Part shown: one piece after another, positions 36,486 through 45,358 of the stretch
Layout of the letters: each line of letters begins with the position of its first letter
How positions within the stretch are numbered: position 1 is the stretch's first letter
Assembly (NCBI GenBank): GCA_947477885.1
Contig: CANJUD010000015.1
Location: 1-60,686, forward strand
Source of the DNA: Bacteroidota bacterium
GTDB taxonomy: Bacteria; Bacteroidota; Bacteroidia; UKL13-3
Reading direction: 5' to 3'
Length of the DNA: 60,686 nucleotides
The notes under the pieces: generated by a model
Databases searched by the model: none
What the model was told of the DNA's origin: nothing
What the model saw: the letters and a program-made list of their open reading frames with translations, nothing else
Position numbers and translations under genes: made by a program

Positions 36486-39128
36486 ATGAAAATCCTTGAC
36501 ATCAAAGCCATGCGTGGCCCCAACATCTGGAGCAATACCCGCTACTTCCTTATTCAAATGCGTTTGGACTTAGAAGAAATGGAACAATTCCCTAGTAACA
36601 AAATTGAAGGATTCGACAAAAGAATTGCTACTATGTTTCCTTCCATGATAGAACATCGGTGCAGCCCCGGAGTGCGGGGTGGATTTTTTGCACGCATTGA
36701 AGAAGGCACTTGGATGGGACATGTGATAGAACATATCGCTTTGGAAATACAATCTCTTGCAGGTATGGAATGTGGCTTTGGGCGAACAAGAGAAACTGCA
36801 ACTTCTGGAATATATAATGTGGTGTTTAGTTATATGGAAGAGAAGGTGGGAATATTTGCCGCCAAAGCCTCTGTAGCTATTGCAGAAGCACTAATACAAG
36901 GTAAAGATTATGACCTCGCAGCTGATATACAAGAAATGCGTGTACTGCGTGAACAAGAGCGCTTGGGACCAAGCACAGGTAGCATTGTTGATGAAGCAAA
37001 AAGCAGGGGTATTCCTTGGATACGATTGAACAGAAATTCATTGGTGCAATTGGGTTATGGCATCAATCAACACCGTATTAGAGCAACTGTTGCCAGCACT
37101 ACAAGTAATATAGCAGTTGAAATTGCATGCGATAAAGAAGACACAAAAAATATATTAGAAGCCGCAAGTGTTCCTGTCCCTAAAGGAAGAATTATCATAG
37201 AAGAAGAAGATTTATTAAGTGCTTGCGAAAAGCTGGGATATCCTTTGGTAATAAAACCTATTAATGGAAATCATGGTCGCGGTGCAACTATTGGAATACA
37301 AAATTATGAGCAAGCAGTAGAAGCTTTAGCGATTGCAAAAAAAGTTTCTCGCAGTGTAATAGTTGAACAATTTATTGTGGGATTAGATCATCGTTTATTG
37401 GTTATAAATTATAAGTTTGTTGCCGCTGCATTGCGAACTCCCGCAGCCGTTGTAGGCGATGGTAAAAGTAATATACAAGAACTAATTGATATAGTAAATT
37501 CCGATTCTCGCCGTGGTTATGGACATGAAAAAGTATTGACACAAATTAAGATTGATGAAGTATCAGAAAATATATTGAGAGATAAAAATCTGACCTTGGA
37601 AAGTATATTACCCAAAGACGAAATATTATATTTAAAGGCTACTGCAAATTTGAGTACCGGCGGAACTTCAAACGATGTTACCGATATCGTTCACCCCGAT
37701 AATATATTTATGGCCGAACGAATTGCACGAATTGTGGGACTCGATATTTGTGGAATTGATATCATGACTTCTGATATATCACAACCCGTGGAAGATTTGC
37801 GTGGTGCGGTATTGGAAGTAAATGCGGCTCCTGGTTTCCGTATGCATTTAGAACCTGCCGAAGGACTACCTAGAAATGTTGCGGCACCTGTAGTTGATAT
37901 GTTATATCCTCCAGGAAGTAATTATAGAATTCCTATTATAGCAATCACAGGTACCAATGGTAAAACCACCACCACACGTTTGATTGCTCATATTATGAAA
38001 ACAGTGGGGCACAAAGTAGGATATACTACCACCGATGGTGTATATATACAAAACCGCATGATGGTGCGTGGAGACTGCACTGGGCCTGTAAGTGCAGAGT
38101 TTGTATTAAAAGATCCAAGTGTCGATTTTGCAGTTCTTGAATGTGCCCGTGGGGGAATACTTCGTGCAGGATTGGGATTTCATAAATGTGATATGGCCAT
38201 CGTAACTAATATAGCTGCCGACCATTTGGGATTGCATGATATAAATACATTGGAAGATTTGGCACGTGTGAAAAGTACTGTTCCAAAAGCGGTAAAAAAA
38301 GATGGATATACGATATTAAATGCAGAAGATATACATGTATTTAATATGAAAAAAGAATTGGATTGCAAGATTGCCTTGTTCGCACTCGACGAAAAAAATC
38401 CGAAAATTATAGAACATTGTAAAACGGGCGGATTGGCTGCTGTTGTAGAGAATGGCTATATAACTATATGTAAAGGAACTTGGAAAATACGCGTAGAAAA
38501 AGTAGTGAATATTCCTTTAACTTTTGCTGGCCGTGCGGTATTTAATATATTAAATATTTTGCCCGCAGTGCTCGCTGCTTATTTGCGTGATGTAAAAATT
38601 GAAGATTTAAAATTGGCATTAGATACATTTATTCCAGGCACTGTTCAAACACCCGGCAGAATGAATTTATTCAAATTTAAAAACTTTGAAGTACTTATCG
38701 ACTATGCACATAATACCGCAGGATTTAATGCTATTTCCCGATTCCTCGAAAAAGTAGATGCCACGCCAAAGATAGGCGTGATAGCGGGTGTAGGCGATAG
38801 GCGTGATGAAGATATTATAAGTTTGGGCAAAGTTGCAGCAGGCATGTTTGATGAAATTATTATACGGCAAGACCGAAATTTACGCCACCGTACCGAGCAA
38901 CAAATTATAGATTTAATGGTACAGGGTATTACCGAAGTGCGCCCCGATATGAAATATACAGTTTTCCGCAAAGAAACCGAAGCCATAGATTTTGCGATGA
39001 ATCATGCCATCAAAGATTCATTTATTGTAATATGTAGCGACGTGGTTCCCGATGCTTTGGAGCAGATTAAAAAGTATAAGGAGGACGAGGATAAGTTTGA
39101 GATTACGAAAGAGGATTTAATTGGGTGA
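36486..39128 (+). CDS. cphA: Cyanophycin synthetase
   Basis: 880 residues of the CphA1 type: N-terminal domain (1-155), ATP-grasp domain about 160-480 (VIKPINGNHGRGATIG; ECARGGILRAGLGF follows later), and a Mur-ligase domain beginning with the P-loop GTNGKTTTTRL (about 487-497) and ending after DYAHNTAGF and GDRRDEDI. It polymerises aspartate and arginine to cyanophycin granules, a carbon/nitrogen store. The cyanophycinase or isoaspartyl-peptidase gene that often accompanies it in Bacteroidota is not in the window. Alternative: a related pseudo-cyanophycin or peptide ligase. Confidence 0.9.
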   Translation: MKILDIKAMRGPNIWSNTRYFLIQMRLDLEEMEQFPSNKIEGFDKRIATMFPSMIEHRCSPGVRGGFFARIEEGTWMGHVIEHIALEIQSLAGMECGFGRTRETATSGIYNVVFSYMEEKVGIFAAKASVAIAEALIQGKDYDLAADIQEMRVLREQERLGPSTGSIVDEAKSRGIPWIRLNRNSLVQLGYGINQHRIRATVASTTSNIAVEIACDKEDTKNILEAASVPVPKGRIIIEEEDLLSACEKLGYPLVIKPINGNHGRGATIGIQNYEQAVEALAIAKKVSRSVIVEQFIVGLDHRLLVINYKFVAAALRTPAAVVGDGKSNIQELIDIVNSDSRRGYGHEKVLTQIKIDEVSENILRDKNLTLESILPKDEILYLKATANLSTGGTSNDVTDIVHPDNIFMAERIARIVGLDICGIDIMTSDISQPVEDLRGAVLEVNAAPGFRMHLEPAEGLPRNVAAPVVDMLYPPGSNYRIPIIAITGTNGKTTTTRLIAHIMKTVGHKVGYTTTDGVYIQNRMMVRGDCTGPVSAEFVLKDPSVDFAVLECARGGILRAGLGFHKCDMAIVTNIAADHLGLHDINTLEDLARVKSTVPKAVKKDGYTILNAEDIHVFNMKKELDCKIALFALDEKNPKIIEHCKTGGLAAVVENGYITICKGTWKIRVEKVVNIPLTFAGRAVFNILNILPAVLAAYLRDVKIEDLKLALDTFIPGTVQTPGRMNLFKFKNFEVLIDYAHNTAGFNAISRFLEKVDATPKIGVIAGVGDRRDEDIISLGKVAAGMFDEIIIRQDRNLRHRTEQQIIDLMVQGITEVRPDMKYTVFRKETEAIDFAMNHAIKDSFIVICSDVVPDALEQIKKYKEDEDKFEITKEDLIG

Positions 39129-39408
39129 TACCCTAGAACCTCAAACCAGTCAAGCAAGCGTAACATCCCCCCCTCCCGGGAGGCGAGGCGTGAATACAAG
39201 GTATTCATAGTAATAAAATATTTGTATATGTTATTAAAAAGAGTATTTCTTAATTTATGTAGTATTTCAAATCCAATCTCCTCTCAGGAGAAAAGTGACT
39301 AGCGAAGCAATGTAGGGATGAGGTGAAAAGCGACGAATAAAATATCACCCACTCAGGCAACTTTTCTCCCCTACCCCAAGTCATACTGATAATAAAGACC
39401 TATTCGTT
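39129..39408. other. 280-bp intergenic repeat region
   Basis: No gene. Contains ctcccgggag palindrome (39173-39182), ctcctctcaggagaaaagtg and gatgaggtgaaaagcg (39278-39335), words common to small dispersed repeats. No clear promoter before 39409. Confidence 0.5.
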
Positions 39409-39762
39409 ATGAAAAACCTTTTCTATGCTACATTGTTTGTTATCGCTTTCTTGGGTATTAAAAATGAAACCCAAGCTCAGACCAAAAGAAGTGATAATAC
39501 AGTTACAACCCCGAATGCTTTTGTACTCAATGAGCAAAACCACAAATATTATTGGATGGATAATGACAACTCAGAATCTTTTGAGATGAGTGTTTATAAC
39601 AAATGGGGAGAGTTGGTATATAATACCAAAGACAAATCTGCTGGATGGGATTCTAAATCAAATGGCCAACAATTAACTTCCGATATATATGTATATGCGG
39701 TAAAAATATATCGTGATGGTAAATGGATAAACTATACTGGGTCGATTAAATTGGGTGAGTAG
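39409..39762 (+). CDS. Stand-alone T9SS type B (CHU_C/gliding C-terminal-like) sorting domain protein
   Basis: 117 residues: signal peptide ending TQAQ (residue 24), short linker, then a complete domain of the gliding-motility-associated C-terminal type (NAFVLN, FEMSVYNKWGELVYNT, AGWDSKSNGQQLTSDIYVYAVK, YTGSIKLGE). This domain normally ends much larger secreted proteins; here there is no passenger. It could be a small surface subunit, a carrier or a remnant. Confidence 0.7.
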   Translation: MKNLFYATLFVIAFLGIKNETQAQTKRSDNTVTTPNAFVLNEQNHKYYWMDNDNSESFEMSVYNKWGELVYNTKDKSAGWDSKSNGQQLTSDIYVYAVKIYRDGKWINYTGSIKLGE

Positions 39763-39796
39763 TATATATAATAAAACTCCTCACATCCTAACTCCC

Positions 39797-39815
39797 TCCC
39801 GAATCTTATTCGGGA
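39797..39815. repeat. Short palindrome tcccgaatcttattcggga
   Basis: Exact copy, in the 66-bp gap between two convergent genes; could act as a bidirectional transcription barrier. Confidence 0.8.
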
Positions 39816-39828
39816 CCTAATTCCTGTT

Positions 39829-42045
39829 TTACCTAAACTTATACCCTAACGCGTGGGTGAGTCTACCATACAAATAGGTCTCATTATAATCTACCAAAGG
39901 GTTTCTGGGGCTGCGGTTGGGCGATTGACCGCCTTCCAATTCAAAGGTGAAATTTTTGACCGCAGCACACATAATATTAAAATTCATTGTTTGGCGTGTA
40001 CTGCCCAATGTATATAAATTGGCTATCATATGTGAGTATACATAACCTACCGAAAAAGTAGTTTTAATCTTTTTATATTGGTAACGTAAACGTGAATCGA
40101 CTGATTGAGAAAATGGGATTACAGCACCAGTTGGATCGGTGCTCATATTTTTTGTGCCTTGTATATCAACTCCCAAATTAAGTGGGGCAAATTGCTCACG
40201 CAATCCTGCTGAATACACTTTCATACTGTTATTATTCAGGTTATATATTTTGTCTATACGGTCGTTCTGTGTATACTGTAGATTGAGGCTGTGCGACGAT
40301 TTCCCGGTACGCAATGTATATATAATAGATGAGGTTAGTGTTTCCACATAATCATTACTGATTAATGTTTTCGATTCTCTTGTCAAATCAGGCGAACGGC
40401 GATTTTGAAGCATATAATTAACCATCAGTTGCGGCCATTTTATGCCTGGAGAAAGTATATAAGTGGCAGTAAACAAATGTTGATTTATAGTAGAGTATTG
40501 CGTTTTTGAGCGGTTATTATCTTGAAACTGGTAGCGAAGTGAAAGATTCATTTTACGCTTGAACATATATACTTGTTCTGAAACTGAAAATTGTCTCACA
40601 TCAACTTTTAAATAGGGATTTCCGAGTGATTGATAACCTGCTCCAAAATATCTGAAGTCGAATGTGATTATTTGATTCTTGGGTCGGAAAGCTACATTCG
40701 CGTACATCGACATGGCATTCTTTGCCGGTTTCACTGTAGTAAAGTTTGTAATAAATACATTTCGAAAAACATAAGGGTCAACTTTCAAATCCGTGCCCAA
40801 GGCTGAGTCGACTTGCTTTTTTGTAACTGCTGGCTTTGATGCATCGTTGGTAAAAAAACTATAAGCCCAGCCCACACTACCTTTCATTTTTGATTGGTTG
40901 GTGGTAAAAGTTTGATCAGCACCTACTACAAAATTATCTTTAGGAGCCACTCCATATTTAATACTATTTTGATTATCCTTTACTTTCAAAAAATTTAATC
41001 CCAAATAAGTTCCTTCCATTTTATTTCCAAACACCAAACGCAGGCCACTCATATTTCTTTCATAGGTTCCAGGTAGTATATAACTTCCGGGGGAATTTGA
41101 TACCCATCCGTAATTGGGTATGCCATTTGTATTTTGTGTATCGTTTGATATACCTTCAATAGCTCTCGTCAATTGACCATGAACTGCTTGCATCTGGAAT
41201 CGTTTAAAATTTAATGCGAACTTATATCCCCGCATTTTCAACCCTGTTAAAACCAATTTGTCAAAACTGGGCGACATATCACCCCATAATAATTCTATTT
41301 TTTCGTGCGATATACCTGTTTGAAAATAGTTACGTGATTGTATACCCCTAGGCTTATAAAATTTAGTAAGCTCATCACTTGTTTGAAAAATACGAAGCGG
41401 GAATGAAACTTTACCCACCTTTAATTCCGCATTTATATTGGCATTATTTGTTTGCGGTGGTTCCTGCCTGTTTGCAGCACCTGGCCCTGATAAATGAGTT
41501 TGCCTGCTATCCAATACAATACTTCCAACAAGTGAAATAGGAATTTTTGGTTTCGGTTTAGTTATAGAATCTCCATTTTTATTTACTATAATAGTATCTG
41601 TTGCAGGGAGCAAACTTTTATTTTCACGAACAAAAAAACGCCATTTAACAGGTGCAAAAAATTGATAGCCCTTTTCCTTAGCTGTAATCTCAATATTATG
41701 CGCTCCAACTTTTAATGGCAATAGATAAAGAACGGTAAGATTATAGTTGGCTATTTTCACAAACGTGGTAACCAATCTATCATCTATCATAATACGCAAT
41801 CCATTATTTGCTAAATCAACTGTATTAATAAACTTGAGTGCTATAAATAATTCATCATCATTTATAGTTGAATCGGGAAGTGGACTCATGATGGTAAATA
41901 CATCATTATATTTCACACCCAAAGTTTGTGGTTTTTGTTGTTGAGCGAGAGAAAGCGAGGGAAAAAAAACTATATAAATAAACATGAAAAGCCCCGCAAA
42001 ATAAGCAACTTTATCATGAATACCTTTCAATGGCTGTTGTATCAT
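39829..42045 (-). CDS. Outer-membrane beta-barrel-like protein, function unknown
   Basis: 738 residues. After a hydrophobic leader (about 15-35, ends LSLAQ) there is an Ig-like domain (about 40-140: YNDVFTIMSPLPDSTINDDELFIALKF), a Pro/Asn-rich linker and a long region of amphipathic strands to the end (YLYGRLTHALGYKF), typical of a barrel. No recognised family. 113 bp downstream of the 479-residue Ig/TIG gene, same strand; they are probably co-expressed and may form one outer-membrane complex. Confidence 0.65.
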   Translation of the reverse strand: MIQQPLKGIHDKVAYFAGLFMFIYIVFFPSLSLAQQQKPQTLGVKYNDVFTIMSPLPDSTINDDELFIALKFINTVDLANNGLRIMIDDRLVTTFVKIANYNLTVLYLLPLKVGAHNIEITAKEKGYQFFAPVKWRFFVRENKSLLPATDTIIVNKNGDSITKPKPKIPISLVGSIVLDSRQTHLSGPGAANRQEPPQTNNANINAELKVGKVSFPLRIFQTSDELTKFYKPRGIQSRNYFQTGISHEKIELLWGDMSPSFDKLVLTGLKMRGYKFALNFKRFQMQAVHGQLTRAIEGISNDTQNTNGIPNYGWVSNSPGSYILPGTYERNMSGLRLVFGNKMEGTYLGLNFLKVKDNQNSIKYGVAPKDNFVVGADQTFTTNQSKMKGSVGWAYSFFTNDASKPAVTKKQVDSALGTDLKVDPYVFRNVFITNFTTVKPAKNAMSMYANVAFRPKNQIITFDFRYFGAGYQSLGNPYLKVDVRQFSVSEQVYMFKRKMNLSLRYQFQDNNRSKTQYSTINQHLFTATYILSPGIKWPQLMVNYMLQNRRSPDLTRESKTLISNDYVETLTSSIIYTLRTGKSSHSLNLQYTQNDRIDKIYNLNNNSMKVYSAGLREQFAPLNLGVDIQGTKNMSTDPTGAVIPFSQSVDSRLRYQYKKIKTTFSVGYVYSHMIANLYTLGSTRQTMNFNIMCAAVKNFTFELEGGQSPNRSPRNPLVDYNETYLYGRLTHALGYKFR

Positions 42046-42158
42046 TTTGCAGGGCTTGATATATATATATATTATGAAGTTTAAAGTGAAAAACTAAAAT
42101 TGAAAAGCTGGCTTACGCCAATATTACTTTTCACTTTTAGTTGTTAACTTTTAGTTTT

Positions 42159-43598
42159 TTATTTGGTTAATCCGAAAAGTTTTTGAATAAACAAACGCAT
42201 ACTAGCTTCTGTCATATTACCCATGTAAGCTGGGGCAACCGTTACAATTGCATATTCTGTATATTCACCTATGCTGGCAATAACAGCAACACTGCCAGAG
42301 GTGCTTGGTGACGCTGTAAACAAACCCATTTTATCTACACTACCGGCACTTGCAGGAACAACTTTCCATGTGATAACCGCATCAGTAATTAGTTCGTTAT
42401 TTACAGTAAATGCTTGTGCATTAAATTTGTATGTACTACCTGAAGGAATCGTAACTTCTTCGGGAGTTATTTTTAAATCGGCAACAGTCATTGCCGCTTT
42501 TCCTGCAGCTTGGTAGCGAAACCAATAGACCTCACTTGCTAATACATTAGCACCTAAAGAAGAATTATTTGTTCTTCTAACTTGCCAAGCATATACTTTT
42601 CCGTCTTGTAATACTTCAGCCGAAGTAGGATATATAAATGTGGTTGTTTTAAGATTTGTTTGTTTCAACATTGGACGGTTATTGGTTACTTCTTCGGCGG
42701 TTTTTTGACCATCCATTACAGGATATACATCTAGTTCAAAATTATCGCCTTGCGAGAACCATTGAAATACTGGAAGTGGATTGCGCATTACATCAGCAGG
42801 GAATGAAATAGAACTACCGGGAGTAATTAATTCAGGGCGTGTGGTAGGATTTGACAATACAGTTTTAGCTGTTCCAGTTCCTATTAAATGACCGTTTTGG
42901 TCAGTAAGAGTTAAAGTATAATCATAGTCATCAGCCGGTAAAGTACCTGTATTAATTGCATTTTCGAAAAAAGCTTTGCTTTGATCTATCTTATAATTAT
43001 CGAACTCTTTATTGTTAAATGTTAAGTGATCGCCACCTTTCAAAATACTAATTTTTTTAGTCGCAGTGCCTACACCTCCTATTTTCTCACCTCTAACTGT
43101 AAGCGTAGCAGTTAAGTTAGCTCGATCTGTTTTATCATTAAATATACTTACTGAAAAAAGTACGGGAGACGAACTCAAATTATTGGGATCGAAATCGCTT
43201 ATATTAATTGACTGTACAGGATTTACTAATAAACTAATTGATAATGGACTGCTATTAGAAATAATTCCAAACGTTCCACCTGCATAAACATTTGTTCCTT
43301 GGTGAACATCCAAACTTCTATCGCCCGAGGCGGCAGCATCAATAGCTATATTAACTATCATTAGTTCGCGTCCGTTCACAGTAACATGATTTACAGTAAT
43401 ACCCGTTGCTGGTGAAAAGGTAATATTTGTTTTTGTAATAGAGGCATCCCACTGCGTGCCACTTCCGCGAACTAAAATGTCTAAACTTGAAGTGCCAGCT
43501 AAACCGTTGTTTGGCACAATTGAGGTAATGCTTCCTTGTGCAAAGGTGCTTGCTATAATTACGGTACAAGCTAATAGGGTAAAAATATTTTTTTTCAT
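42159..43598 (-). CDS. Exported IPT/TIG and Ig-like (Big2) domain protein
   Basis: 479 residues with signal peptide (ends STFAQ, residue 20). IPT/TIG-like domain about 22-105 (SITSIVPNNGLAGTSSLDILVRGSG), an unnamed middle part with a fibronectin-like segment (VFQWFSQGDNFELDVYPVMDG ... VYAWQVRRTNN), and a Big2-like domain about 385-455 (KITPEEVTIPSGSTYKF, DKMGLFTAS). No T9SS sorting domain and no lipobox, so it is periplasmic or associated with the next gene's barrel. Confidence 0.65.
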   Translation of the reverse strand: MKKNIFTLLACTVIIASTFAQGSITSIVPNNGLAGTSSLDILVRGSGTQWDASITKTNITFSPATGITVNHVTVNGRELMIVNIAIDAAASGDRSLDVHQGTNVYAGGTFGIISNSSPLSISLLVNPVQSINISDFDPNNLSSSPVLFSVSIFNDKTDRANLTATLTVRGEKIGGVGTATKKISILKGGDHLTFNNKEFDNYKIDQSKAFFENAINTGTLPADDYDYTLTLTDQNGHLIGTGTAKTVLSNPTTRPELITPGSSISFPADVMRNPLPVFQWFSQGDNFELDVYPVMDGQKTAEEVTNNRPMLKQTNLKTTTFIYPTSAEVLQDGKVYAWQVRRTNNSSLGANVLASEVYWFRYQAAGKAAMTVADLKITPEEVTIPSGSTYKFNAQAFTVNNELITDAVITWKVVPASAGSVDKMGLFTASPSTSGSVAVIASIGEYTEYAIVTVAPAYMGNMTEASMRLFIQKLFGLTK

Positions 43599-43772
43599 GA
43601 TGGTTTGATTACGTTGATTTTGTATGACAAAGGACGGTATATATTATATTTGGAGGCAAACATGATTTATAAGATATCTTACATTTCTTTTAGTTTGTGA
43701 TATGTGCAAATTTAAGGTTTATGTTTTTACTTAGTGAGTTTGCGTGTTTATTTGTAATCACAAAAATACAAA

Positions 43773-45023
43773 ATGATTTCACAACGACAACTTTTTTTAT
43801 TGCACAATGCCCAAACTTCTCCAGCCCCGCTGATGATAGAAGTAGCAAAGGCTGAGGGCAACTACCTTACTGACACTGCTGGCAATCAGTATTTAGATTT
43901 CCTTTCTGGCGTATCGGTATGCAATGTGGGACACCGGCATCCGCATGTGTTGAAAGCCATTTATAATCAATTGGATAAATATATGCATACGATGGTATAT
44001 GGGGAATTTATACAATCGCCGCAAACCTTGCTGGCAGCTAAACTAAACGAGCATCTAAGCCCCAAATGGAATAACGAAACCTTATCGGTTTACTTTTCAA
44101 ATTCAGGAGCTGAAGCTATTGATGGAGCATTAAAATTAGCCAAACGAGCAACGGGCCGATCAGGTATTATAGCTTTTAAAAACGCCTACCATGGTAGTAC
44201 TCATGCGGCATTGAGCCTGATGAGCAATGAAGAATTTAAAAATCCTTTCCGCCCTTTATTGCCAGATGTAAGGTTTCTCGATTTCAACAATTTTGAGCAA
44301 TTAGAATCTATAAATTCTGAGTGTGCTTGCGTGGTGTTAGAAATTATACAATCGGAAACGGGCTATACTTTGGGGCAAAATGATTGGTTAACTGCTTTAA
44401 AAAATAAATGCACTGAAACAGGAACACTATTAATAATAGATGAAATACAAACTGGTTTTGGAAGAACCGGAACCTTGTTCGCATTTGAACAAACAGATAT
44501 CACACCTGATATACTTGCATGTGCCAAAGGCATGGGCGGTGGGATGCCCATCGGGGCTTTCATCGCTCCAAAATATTTGATGGATACACTTAGTAATAAC
44601 CCAGTACTTGGTCATATCACAACTTTTGGAGGACACCCAGTATGTTGTGCTGCATCTCTGGCAACCATGGAAGTAATAGAAAATGAAAACCTATTATATA
44701 GTGTGCCTGAAAAAGAATTGCTCATGAGAGATTTATTGAAAGGGAACAAAACGATAAAAAATATTAGTGGCAAAGGATTGATGCTTTCGCTTGAATTTGA
44801 AAATTTTGATCAGAACAAAACTATTATAGATAAGTGTATAGAAAAAGGAATGCTTACTGATTGGTTTCTGCATGCGGCGAATAAGTTGCGGTTGACTCCG
44901 CCGTTGACGATTGGGGAGGATGATATTAGGAAGGCGTGTGGGATTATATTGGAGTGTGTAAAGGAGGCCCTACAAGTCCATTTGGTTGGTGGGGACGCCA
45001 ACCAAGGACAATTCGGTACTTAA
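43773..45023 (+). CDS. Class III aminotransferase with repeat-derived C-terminus
   Basis: A 416-residue PLP enzyme of the acetylornithine/ornithine aminotransferase type: SNSGAEAIDGALKLAKRATG, PLP-contact DEIQTGFGRTG (Asp223) and Schiff-base Lys252 (ACAKGMGGGMPIGAF), then HITTFGGHPVCCAA. Substrate not determinable. The true fold appears to end at about residue 401 (ILECVKEAL); the final 15 residues (HLVGGDANQGQFGT) are encoded by the palindromic element at 44982-45005. Confidence 0.9.
   Translation: MISQRQLFLLHNAQTSPAPLMIEVAKAEGNYLTDTAGNQYLDFLSGVSVCNVGHRHPHVLKAIYNQLDKYMHTMVYGEFIQSPQTLLAAKLNEHLSPKWNNETLSVYFSNSGAEAIDGALKLAKRATGRSGIIAFKNAYHGSTHAALSLMSNEEFKNPFRPLLPDVRFLDFNNFEQLESINSECACVVLEIIQSETGYTLGQNDWLTALKNKCTETGTLLIIDEIQTGFGRTGTLFAFEQTDITPDILACAKGMGGGMPIGAFIAPKYLMDTLSNNPVLGHITTFGGHPVCCAASLATMEVIENENLLYSVPEKELLMRDLLKGNKTIKNISGKGLMLSLEFENFDQNKTIIDKCIEKGMLTDWFLHAANKLRLTPPLTIGEDDIRKACGIILECVKEALQVHLVGGDANQGQFGT
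44982..45005 (+). repeat. Palindromic element (GGTTGGTG family) forming the end of a coding region
   Basis: Arms ttggttgg (44982-44989) and ccaaccaa (44998-45005). It is translated as LVGGDANQ in the same frame as the copies at 209 and 5757 (LVGEYTNQ). A half copy with gacaccaaccaaggacaa follows at 45073-45090, outside the gene. Confidence 0.8.
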
Positions 45024-45358
45024 TCCGTGTAATCCATGACTCATAAAAAGTGACGAGTGTGGAAGCATTGGGGACACCAACCAAGGACAATAAGGCAGAG
45101 GTTATATTATGAACCAGACTAATCATGTAAATCAGTTTAATCAGTTGTTAAGACCGCGTGGGCATTTGCGGCTGCGTGAGGGACAGAAGCCAACACGCAG
45201 TAAAGTGGATGGCCGACCCGCGTTGGGGCACGCCCAAAACACCGTCCTTAAAAACAGAAACCGATTAATCCTTATCCACAAATTGTGAGCATCGCCAAAA
45301 TCAATTATATATATACTAATTGTTTATTTGTACTTGAACAATTATCCCCTTTATTTCC
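45024..45358. other. 335-bp intergenic region made of repeats
   Basis: Half GGTTGGTG element (45073-45090), gaaccagactaatcatgtaaat words (45110-45150), the 70-bp repeat at 45168-45240, then an AT-rich stretch. A single DnaA-like TTATCCACA at 45272 is alone. No gene. Confidence 0.6.
45168..45240 (+). repeat. Dispersed 70-bp repeat (gagggacag...cacgcagtaa)
   Basis: Same order of words as the minus-strand copy at 26231-26303: gcgtgagggacag, aacacgcagtaaag, ggatggccgaccc, gggcacgcccaaaac. Confidence 0.75.

Noticed and set aside
45272-45280. Perfect DnaA box TTATCCACA
   Set aside because: Isolated single copy among repeats; no cluster or AT-rich element to support an origin.
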